Source: UBA1715 sp045615765
GTDB taxonomy: Bacteria > Bacteroidota > Bacteroidia > Bacteroidales > UBA1715
DNA: 64,000 bases
Direction: 5' to 3'
Assembly (NCBI GenBank): GCA_045615765.1
Contig: JAZLFM010000034.1
Location: 10,507 to 74,506, forward strand
The first letter of the stretch is position 1, and every line of letters begins with the position of its first letter. Shown one piece after another: positions 51,362 to 63,300 of the stretch. Made by a program: the position numbers and the translations under genes. Under the pieces are notes generated by a model, which worked only from the letters and a program-made list of their open reading frames with translations, was not told the origin of the DNA and made no database searches.

Positions 51362-54300
51362 ATGAATAGATTTATAAAGACTTGTGTAGCAACAATTTTG
51401 ACGGTATTGTTAGCAACGGTTCAAGGTTTTAGTGGTGAAGTTATAGTAGGAACAGGAACGACAGCTAATAATACTTTCCCGTATAGTAATTTTTATAAAT
51501 ATACTTCAACACAGTCTATTTATACCGCAAGTGAAATTGGTGTTGCAGCAAAGATAACTTCTATTGCCTATGAGGTTGCTGCAAGTTCGTCTTTGGCAGA
51601 GCAATCAATAAAGATTTATATGGCACATACATCGATGAATAGTTTTTCATCTGTGAGTAGTGCTTTGTCGGAAGATGAGTTAACGGAGGTGTACAGTGGC
51701 ACATTAACATTAGGTTCTTCAACAGGTTGGGAAAGTATTAAATTGGCTACGCCATTCGTGTATAATGGATCGGATAATTTAGTTGTTGTTGTAACTCGTT
51801 CAGGAAATTACGTTTCTTCTTTAAAATATAAATGCACTACTGTCTCAAATATGAGTTTGTATCGTCAAAGTGATGATTTCAATACGTATGCTGACATTTC
51901 ATCAGATGTTGCTTATTCAACTAGTACTACCCGCCCAAATATTAAATTTGGATTTACCTATTCTCTTCCTGTGACTAATGGATATTATCTGATAAATACC
52001 GTTGCTGATTTAGAAACATTTAGAACAGCTGTAAATTCAAATGGATTAAAAAATGCAAATGCGAAATTAATGCAAAACATTACGGTTAACGAACAGGTAT
52101 TGGATGATAATGGAGATTTGCGTAGTGATTATGTAACTGCTGTAAAAAAGATATATACTAATGGTGTTATAACAACTACATATTCTGGAACTTTTGATGG
52201 TAATGGAAAAACAATACGTGGAGTTTGTGTTGTTAGTTCGGACGCGTATATGGGATTTTTTGGTGGTGGTACTTCTGGTGGGTTGAGTGATGGTGCGGTA
52301 GTAAAAAATTTGACTTTGAAGGACATTTATGTAGAAGGTAGATCGCTCACTGGTGGACTGTTTGGTAGGATATCTCCAATTACATCAACTGTTTTAGTGG
52401 ATAATTGTACTATAGAAGGGACAATTTTTACAACAGGAGAACGTGCTGGAGGTATCTATGGTGGGTATGGAAGTCATACTTCTCATGCAACAATTAAAAA
52501 TTGTGAGTTTAAAGGTAAAGTTGTCGGTAAGGCTGCATATGTTGGTGGTATTTGTTCTGAATTGTATGGAACAATTCAAAATTGTACAAACTCTGGTTCC
52601 GTTGAAGGTGTTAATAATGTTGGTGGTATTGTTGGCAATGCAGCAACGTCTTCTGCACAAATAACGGGCTGTGTGAATAAAGGTTCTGTTGTAGCCTTGG
52701 TTGGTACAGTAGGAGGTATTGCTGGATATGGTGGTGGAATAGTAAATAATAGTTACAATGAAGGTAGTGTAACAGGAGAAGAAAAGGTCGGTGGTATAGT
52801 TGGGCAGGCTTCAAATACTATAAGTGTTTGCTATAATGCAGGAGATGTAACTGGTATTACACAAGTAGGTGGAATTGCAGGAACTTCGTCTATTGGAGCA
52901 ACAAATGTGTATAATGTGGGAATGATAACTGCAAAAGGTGGTAAAGTAGGTGGTTTGTTTGGTGAAATAACAAGTGGCAGCATAACAAATGCGTATAATG
53001 CTGGTGTTATACGAAATGATGGTGTTAAAACCAATGCTGGTTCCATTGCCGGTGTTGCTTCATCTGCAACAATGAGTGGATGCTATTATGTTACTGATGA
53101 ATGTAGTTGGTTGCCAGTAAATAATGCTACTAAAACTGGATGTACAGGAATTTCGGCATCTTCATTTGCAGCAAGCTTGCCAAGCTCATTTAGCAGTTCT
53201 GTTTGGGCGGTAGGTAGATATGATTCAAAGGTATCGGGCAGTTATGTCTATATCGATGATGAATTTGCTTATGTAAACAGAGGAAAATACCATGCATTGC
53301 TAAACGTTGGAACGGCGCCTGTTATTAAATCAAGATTCTATAATTATGGTACCGCAGAATCTCCGTCATGGCAAGCATATACTCCTATTTATACCATAGA
53401 CGACTTGAAAAATGTTGCAAATGGATTGGGTAAAAACTACGTTATTATGAATGATATAGTAGATTATTCGAATATAGTGAATGGAAACTTTACGGGGACA
53501 AATAGCTGGTCTGGGTTAGGTACTAGTGCTGCTGCGTTCACCGGATTGTTTGCAGGTCGTAATTGTACTATATCGGGGTTATATTTTTACAATTCCTCTA
53601 ACATGTGTGGCCTATTTAACTATGCAAATAATGCTACAATAAAGGATGTGGTAATTGCAGATTGTAAGATTAGTCCGTCTATGAATTATGTTGTTGGTGG
53701 TATAGTCTATGAGGCAACAGGTTGTACGATAGATAATTGTAAGAACTATTCTGATTTTCAGTCTTCTGTTAGTATTGCAGGAATTTGTTATCATTGTAAG
53801 GCTGGTACCACAATTTCGAATTGTTACAATTATGGAAATATTCTTACAGAGGGTAATGCTGGTGGTATTTGTGTAAATGTTTATGCTGCTGCGTATGTTG
53901 AAAAATGTATAAACTATGGAAATATAGTTGCGAACACTAATGCAAGTGGTATAGTATGTATAGGACCATCTGATAGTGGTACTAAAGGGGAAATTAGGTA
54001 TTGTATTAATAAAGGAAATATTCTAAGTAAGAGATCTCATGCAGGTGGTATTGGTGGTGATTTCTCTCATGGTCGGCCTCTCATAAAGAATTGTATGAAT
54101 ACTGGTATGGTAGAAGGTCAGTATGTTGGTGCTGTTGGTGGTATTTTAGGATATGAAGCTGGTGGTTCTAGTGTTGCTTATAGTATAAATGTTGGTCCAG
54201 TAGAAGGGAAAGGTTTAACGGGTGCTATTGCTGGGCATAACGGTTCGTTAGGTACAAGTGGTAATTATTACAACAATGAGGTTTGTAAATATAAAGCTGT

Positions 54301-57300
54301 AACAGATAAAGATAAAGCAGGAAATACGGGACTTGGTACGGCCGCATTGAGTACAAATACCTTGTTGAGTAGTTTAAGCTCTGAATATTGGGCAGTAAGA
54401 CCGAGTGAGATAATAGATAATAAAAAATATACATATTATCCATATCTAAAATGGACTGGTGCAGATTCTGCTGTATTGGCTCAAGTTCTTGATTGCTATA
54501 ATGTTACATTGAATTTTATGGGCGGTAGTAGTTCTAGCAATGTAACAATGTACGTTGCAACAGAAGGAGCAAAATTGCCAAGTGCGGTAACACAAACAGG
54601 TTATACATTTGGTGGCTGGTACGATAATAGTAACTTTACTGGTAGTGCGATAACCGAAATTACTAAGACAGAAACTGGTTCAAAATCATACTATGCGAAA
54701 TGGAATCCAATAGTATATACTGTATCATATTCTTTATATGGTGGTGCTATTAACAGTGGTAAAGTTGTGTCTTATACAAAAGGAAGTGTGTTGATGTTGC
54801 CAGTTGATGTTTCAAGAGTAGGTTATACTTTTGATGGTTGGTACACATCAAGTTCTTATACACAACAGGTTACATCTATAGCTCCAGAAGATTATGGAAA
54901 TAAAACATTTTATGCAAAATGGAATGTTAATACCTATAATGTAACGTTAGAGGTAAATGGTGGTAAAAACGAAAAGTCAATAGACGAATATACATACGGA
55001 ATAGGTGCTACATTGCCAGATGGTACAGAAATCACTCGTACTGGTTACACATTTGAAGGTTGGTATAGCAATAGTAACTATGCCGGTAGCCCAATAACAG
55101 AAATTACAGTTGATGAAACTGGACCAAAAACATATTATGCGAAATGGTCGGTAAATAATTACTCGGTAACACTAAATACCGATGGTGGAATAATAAATAG
55201 AGGTAATATAACTTCCTATAACTACGGTTTTAGTGGAACTCTTCCAACAGATGTAACAAAAACAGGATACACATTTGCAGGTTGGTACGAAGTACCACGA
55301 GCTGATTTGGTTCTTTCTGCAACGAATATCACAGGAAATATTTCCAATGCTCTGCTTATTGAAAAAGCACTTGTAAATGCTTCTGGTAATGGGGTAGAAT
55401 ATTGGCGTGAAAAAATACTTTCTTTAGTTAATAATATTGAAACTGAGATTGTTGTTGCCGCCAATGCTGATGCAACGACATTGAATAAATATTTAAAAGA
55501 ATTGGCAAAAACTTCTGCAGTTTATTCTATTGATTATGATATTGATGCGCTTCCTAAAACTGGTTGCGATTTAATATTGGAATCATATAATGAATCTGCA
55601 CTTTCAGCTACTGTTGCGGCAATAATAGGAATAAATGGATGCAGCTTGGTGGAGGCGAGAGACTTAGTTTTAAATAGTCCATCAACAATTATAGATAATG
55701 TCTCTCTTGAGGACATAATGGCTTATAAAGCCCAATTGGAGGCTGTCGGTGCAACAGTGTCGTATATTAATTATGATGAAGTAGAATCACTTGTTTCTAC
55801 AGATTATGGAGATAGATGTTATAAGGCAAAATGGAATGTTAATACTTATAATGTGGTATTAGAAGCGAATGGTGGTAAAAACGAAAATGTAATAAACGAA
55901 TATACCTATGGAATAGGTGCTACATTGCCAGATGACTCAGAAATTACTCGTACTGGTTACACATTTGGTGGCTGGTATTTGAATTCTAGTTTTACAGGTG
56001 ATATGTTTACCGAAATTAGTGATAGTGACTATGGAGATAAAATATATTACGCAAAATGGACAGCAAAAGAATACGATGTTTCATTTAATGCAAATAATGG
56101 AGTAATAAACGGTGGTGATTTTGATAGTTACACATTTGGAACATATAACTTACTTCCAACAGATGTAACAAGAACTGGTTATACATTTGGTGGTTGGTAC
56201 GAGGTAAAAGAAGGAGAAGCCGCTGGTGCAAGTGTTACAGATGTCTTTTTACAATCGTTTGGAGCTGCAAAATTGGCAGTATTAAAGGTTGTAAAAAATT
56301 ATACTGGATTAGGTTTGGCAGAAGCTAAAACTCTAATTGAACAAGCGCCGGTAGTTGTTGCCGAAGGTATGGATGTTGTAACTGCAACAACATTTGTACA
56401 AGAAATTCTTGCTGCTGGTGGTGCTGCCGTATTGCAAAATCAATCTAATGGTGTAGCAACTCGTGCAATCGCAATTACAGATTATGGAAATAAGGAGTTT
56501 GAAGCTAAATGGTTAGTGAACACATATACTGTAACATTGCAAGCGAATGGTGGTACTATTAATAGTGGAAATATTACAGAATATGTTTATGGTGCTCTAA
56601 AATCTCTTCCTACAAATGTTACCCGTGAAGGTTATACGTTTGCAGGTTGGTATGCAAATCCTAACTTAGATGGTAATAAATACGTTGCAATTTCTTCAAC
56701 AGAAACAGGTGATAAAACCTTCTATGCGAAATGGAATGTAAATAGTTATGCTGTTACATTAGATGCTAACGGTGGATCTATCAATAGTGGAAATATTTCT
56801 TCTTATACCTACGGTGTTGGAGCAATACTTCCAACTGATGTTACCAAAATTGGTTTCACATTCAATGGCTGGATAGATGATGAAACGGCTGCATTAGCAA
56901 CAAATATTGCGAACAATGCTGTTGAGGCGAAATACTATACTGCAAGTTGGTCTCAAATCGACTATACTATTACATATAATGCAAATGGCGGAACTTCGAT
57001 TTCTAGTGACACATATCATTACGAAGATGAGGTTACATTGCCGGAACCAACACGAACAGGTTACAATTTCTTGGGTTGGTACAATAATTCAAACTTAGTT
57101 GGAACTGCAATTACAACTATTGAAGATACTGAGTATGGTAATAAGGAATTCTGGGCTAAGTGGGAGGCTAACACATACACGGTTACATTGAATGCAAATT
57201 CAGGGGAGATTAATTCCGGAAATATCGCAAGCTATACATACGATGTGCTTGCAATTCTTCCACAAGATGTTACAAAAACAGGTAACACATTTGGTGGTTG

Positions 57301-60300
57301 GTTCGATAACGAAGCATGTACGGGAACTGCGGTAACTCAGATTGTGAAGGGTTTAACAGGAAACAAAGCATATTATGCAAAATGGACTCCAAAGACATAT
57401 ACTGTTACATTGCAGACAAATAACGGAACTATTAATGCCGGAAATATAGTATCATATACCTATAATGTTGGTGCAACATTACCAACAGATGTCACAAAGA
57501 ACGGTTATGAATTTGTTGGTTGGTTCGACAACTCAAGTTACGAAGGTGGAGTTGTAACCGAAATTGCTGCAACAGAAGTCGGCGACAGAAACTTCTGGGC
57601 AAAATGGAAAAATGCTTCGTATGCCGTTGCATTAAATGCTAATGGTGGATCAATCAATTCGAATAATATTGATTCGTATGTTTATGGCGCTGGCGTTGTT
57701 CTTCCTACTGATGTAACAAAAACAGGCTATCGATTCCTTGGTTGGAAAGATTCAGAAAACAACGACGCCCTTGCAATTTCTGCTACGGATTTTGGCAATA
57801 AGGCATTTACCGCACAATGGGCAAAAGCTACATATACGATAACTTACGATGCAAATGGTGGTGATATAGACGATACATACGAAGTTAGTTATCAATTAGG
57901 TGATGCGATAACATTGCCAACTACTGTGACAAAAGCTGGTAACACATTTGTCGCTTGGTACGATAATGTAAATCTAATTGGTGAACCAGTTACTGAACTT
58001 GCTGCTACTGAGGTTGGCGATAAAAGTTATTTTGCAAAATGGCAGGCAAATACATATACGGTAACATTGGACGCTCAAGAGGGAACGATTAACACAGGAA
58101 ATGTAACAGCATACACATACGGCGTTACAACCAGTCTTCCAACCAATGTAACCCGTGAGGGCTATACGTTCACGGGCTGGTACACAAATGCAGAGTGCAC
58201 CGGTGATGTGGTAAGTATAATTAGCTCAACTACAGTAGGAAATCAAACATATTACGCAGGTTGGTCTAATACGGCATACGCAGTTACATTAAATACAAAC
58301 AACGGTGTGATTTCAGCTGGTAGTGTTATTAGTTACACACACGGAACAGCTGTTCAATTGCCAACAACTGCTCAAATCGAAAAAACTGGTTATACGTTTG
58401 CCGGTTGGTACGATAATTCATCTTGTACAGGAACAGCACAAACTTCGATTGCAGCAACTGCAACAGGCGACAAAGCTTTCTGGGCAAAATGGACAGTGAA
58501 TACGTATGACATTACCCTTAATTCAAATGAAGGAACTATAAACTCTGGTAATGTAACGAAATACACATACGGTGTAGGTGCTACTTTGCCAACAGATATT
58601 ACAAAAACTGGCTGCACATTCGCTGGTTGGTACACAACTGCTACATTTACAGGCGAGTCTGTTGACCGTATAGACGAATATGCTCTTGATGCAAAAACAT
58701 TCTATGCTAAGTGGACAGAAAATGATTATTATATCGTTTATGAAACAAGTGGTGGGGTAATTGAAAATGTAGGTTATGCTACAAACTATACATTTGGAAC
58801 TGGTGCAACATTGCCAAATACTGTTTCAAAAACGGGCTTCACATTCGGCGGCTGGTTTACGAATTCGGCATACGAAGGAGTTGCCGTAGAAGAGATTACT
58901 GCAACGGAATATGGTAAGAAAACATATTATGCGAAATGGAATGTAAACTCATACGCGGTAACATTCAATTCAAATGATGGTACAATCAACAGTGGCGAAA
59001 TAAATTCATATAGCTATGGCGTGGGTGCTACGTTACCAACAAATGTAACTCGCGAAGGCTATACATTTGCCGGTTGGTACAATAACGAAGAACTTGCAGG
59101 TGCGGAAGTAAAAACAATTGCTACGAATGCATACGGCGAAAAGAATTTCTGGGCAAAATGGCTAATCAACACCTATACAATTACATTGAATGCAAATGGT
59201 GGTGTTATTAATGCTGGTTTGGTAAGCGATTATGAATTTGCAACAAGTACAACACTTCCAACCAATGTAACTCGTGCCGGTTATGAATTTGCCGGTTGGT
59301 ACAATAATTCAAACTTGACAGGAGAGCGAATCGTAGCTGTCGGTACAGACGAAACGGGCAATAAGTCATATTATGCAAAATGGAATGTAAACAGCTATGC
59401 GGTTACATTGAATACGAATGGCGGTACGATAAACAGCGGAAATGTTGTGGCATACACATATAGTAATGGTGCCACATTACCAATAGACGTAACAAGAACA
59501 GGCTATAAATTTGCCGGTTGGTACACGAATGCAGAGTTCACAGGAGAAGCCGCATTGACAATAGGCTTGGACGAAATCGGCGACAAAGCATATTTCGCGA
59601 AATGGACTCCAAACACGTATGCGGTTGAATTGGTCGTAAATGACGGAACAATAGTTTCTGGAAATGTAACCGAATATACGTATGGCGTACAGAAAACTCT
59701 TCCTACAGATGTTACAAGAGAAGGCTATGAATTTGCCGGTTGGTATAACAATTCAAACTACGACAATAAAGTTGTTTCGATAGCATCAACAGATTTTGGC
59801 AATAAAACGTATTATGCGAAATGGAATGTAAATAGCTATGCAGTTACATTGAATGTAAACGAAGGTACAATCAACAGTGGCAATGTTGCAAGCTATGTTT
59901 ACGGTAACGGTGCGATCTTACCAAGCGATGTTACTAAGGTTGGTAACACATTCGGTGGTTGGTACACAAAATCAGACTTCTCCGATAGCCAAGTTGTTTC
60001 CATAGACGAAAGTGCTATAGGTGACAAAGTGTTCTATGCGAAATGGACTCCAAACACGTATACGGTAACGTTGGTAGTAAATGACGGAACAATCAATAGT
60101 GGCAACGTCTCTACATACAAATATGGTGAAGGTGCTACATTGCCAACTGACGTTACAAAGGTTGGTTATGAATTTGCAGGTTGGTACAATAATTCGAACT
60201 ACGATGTGAAGATTGCTTCAATTGCGGCAAATGATTTTGGTGTTAAAACATTCTATGCAAAATGGACAGTTAAGTCTTATGCTGTAAAATTGAATTCGAA

Positions 60301-63300
60301 CGATGGTGTAATCAATGCAAATAATGTTGAAAGTTATACATTTGGCGAGGGCGCAATACTTCCAACAAATGTTACAAAAGTTGGTTATGAATTTGCAGGT
60401 TGGTATGACAATGTTGCTTTAACTGGTTCTGCTGTGGTTGAAATCACAACAGCGACAAGTGGCGACAAGGAATTCTGGGCAAAATGGACGAATGCCAATT
60501 ATGCTATAGCATTTGATAACAATGGTGGAACTATTAACGATGCGGAATATGCACAAGCATATACGTTTGGTACATCAGTAGCATTGCCATCAAATGTAAC
60601 TCGCGAAGGCTACACATTTGCCGGTTGGTACGACAATGTAAATCTTGTCGGCAAGTCTGTTTCCAAAGTAGAGACGACAGATTTTGGCAACAAGACATTT
60701 TATGCAAAATGGAGTGTAAACTCATATGCAGTAACGTTGAATTCTAACGGTGGAGAGATCAATAATGGCGCAATTGCCGCATACACGTTTGGTGTGGGAG
60801 CGATACTTCCAACAGATGTTACGAAATCGGGCTATGTATTCTCAGGTTGGTACACGAACGAGTCGCTTTCAGGCGATGCCGTAGTTTCTATTGGAACAAA
60901 TGTATCTGGCGACCAAACATATTATGCGAAATGGACGAATGCCGACTATACTATCGCGTATAATAACAATGGCGGAACAATCAACGATGCAGAATATGCA
61001 AAAGCATATACATTTGGAACATTGGTAGCATTGCCATCGGATATAACCCGTGAAGGCTATACATTTGCTGGTTGGTACGACAATGTAAATCTTGTCGGCA
61101 AGTCTGTTTCCAAAGTAGAGACGACAGATTTTGGCAACAAGACATTCTACGCGAAATGGAATGTTAACAACTACGCTGTTACATTGAATGCGAACGACGG
61201 AACAATCAACAGCGGCAATGTATCGTTCTACATCTATGGCAACGGTGCAATACTACCGTCGGATGTTACGAAAACAGGAAACACATTCGGTGGTTGGTAC
61301 ACAAAATCAGACTTCTCCGACAGCCAAGTTATTTCCATAGACGAAAGTGCAACAGGCGACAAGGTGTTCTATGCAAAATGGACTCCAAATACGTATGCGG
61401 TTGAATTGGTTGTAAACGAAGGAACGATAAATGCTGGCAATGTGACAGGATACACATTTGGTGTAGGAGCAGCGTTGCCAACAGATGTGACAAAACAAGG
61501 CCACGATTTTGCTGGTTGGTATAATAATTCGAACTATGATGTGAAGGTTGCTTCAATTGCGGCAAATGATTTCGGCAACAAGACATTCTACGCGAAATGG
61601 AATGTTAACAACTACGCTGTTACATTGAATGCGAACGAAGGAACGATAAACAGCGGCAATGTTACTAACTATGTATATGGCAACGGCGCTAATTTACCGA
61701 GCGACGTTACAAAGACAGGCTACAAGTTTGATGGTTGGTACAATGTAACAGATTCCACAAAACAAGTTGTCCGCATCGACGAGTCCTCAACCGGCGACCA
61801 GGCGTTCTTCGCGAAGTGGACAGCGAACTCGTACAACGTCATTTTGGTTGTAAACGAAGGAACGATAAACGAGGGCAATGTAGATTCGTACGTGTACGGC
61901 GAAGGTGCGACGCTTCCAAGCGATGTGACGAAGACCGGCTATACGTTCGATGGCTGGTATTCAAACTCAAGCTATACAGGCGGTTCTGTATCGACGATAG
62001 CGAAGAACGACGTCGGCGACAAGCAGTTCTGGGCTAAGTGGAGCATAAACGAGTACGTGGTAAACGCCGTTGCAGAAAACGGAACGGTTGAGGGAACAGG
62101 AAGCTATGAATACAAGTCAACTGCGACATTGAAGGCTACAGCGAACGACGGCTACGAGTTCGTGAACTGGAGCAACGGCTCGACTGACAATAAGATCCAA
62201 ATCGTCGTGACAAAAGACACGACGGTGACAGCGAACTTCAAGGAGAAAGAAAAGGTAGCGGTTGTGGGTACGTTGACGATACCAACGATGAAGACGGAAA
62301 GAGAAGCCGCTCCGATCGACTTGACAGGTTTGTTCACGACGACGGAAGGAAGTGAAGTTATCTGTACGGCAAGCAGCTCCCGCCCTGATGTGGTGGCAGT
62401 ATCGGTGGTAGAAGGCAAGTTATTGTTCGCAGTGAGTGCGTTGGAAGGCGAGGCTGAAATTACGGTAACAGCAACGTTGCCAAACGGTGAGAAGAACTCG
62501 GTAAGCGCTACAGCTTCAGTCGTACTTGCTTGTAACATCCAAGTTGCAGAGACAATCAAGAACGTATCTTGCTACGGCGAGAGCGACGCTAAAATAGCAT
62601 TGAATATAAAGAATGCGGCACAACCTTACACAACGCAATGGATGGGTGAGACAGCAACAACGGATACGATAGAAAATATCAAGGCCGGAAATTACACTGT
62701 AGCAATCGTCGATGCGGAAGGTTGTGAGGCTACGAAAACATTCACCGTGACAGAGCCTGATGAGATGACAATGATGGCGTCTCTAAAACAGCCTACTTGT
62801 GAAAATGCCGATGGTGCAATCACAGTTGAAACAACAGGTGTGAAATATGCGTCATTTGCGTGGAGCAACGAGGCAACGACACAAAATATCTCTAAGGTTG
62901 CCAAGGGAGACTACAAGTTGACAATAACGAATACAGAGACAGGCTGTTCAATCAGCGATACATATACGTTGACAGAACCAGAAGCTCCAGTAATTACTGT
63001 TGCGAATGTTGTTGCTACAGCATGCAACGAAGCAAATGGTGCAGTGACGATAAGCGTAAGCGAAGACGGTTTAATCTATAATTGGTCTAACAACAAACAG
63101 ACGAAAAACTTGATGGGCGTACGCGCCGGCGATTACACGTTGGAGGTTGTAAATCCTGAGACGAATTGTAAGGCAAGTCTTGCCGTTACGGTACCAAGCA
63201 TAGCGTTGAAACAACCAGAAATCGCATTGGTGACAGTAAGCCAGGAAACAGGCAAGAACCTGGTAGTATGGTTGAAGGAGAACACGGATTTGATAGACTA

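Noticed and set aside
61735..62037. 100-codon Arg-rich frame in a second plus-strand phase
   Set aside because: An out-of-frame product of the higher G+C stretch of the giant gene.
54498..62040. Regular 70-codon periodicity considered as a CRISPR or DNA-level satellite
   Set aside because: Repeats are about 210 bp, diverged in DNA but conserved in protein (Gly-Trp-Tyr and Ala-Lys-Trp), and stay in frame; they are InlB B-repeats.
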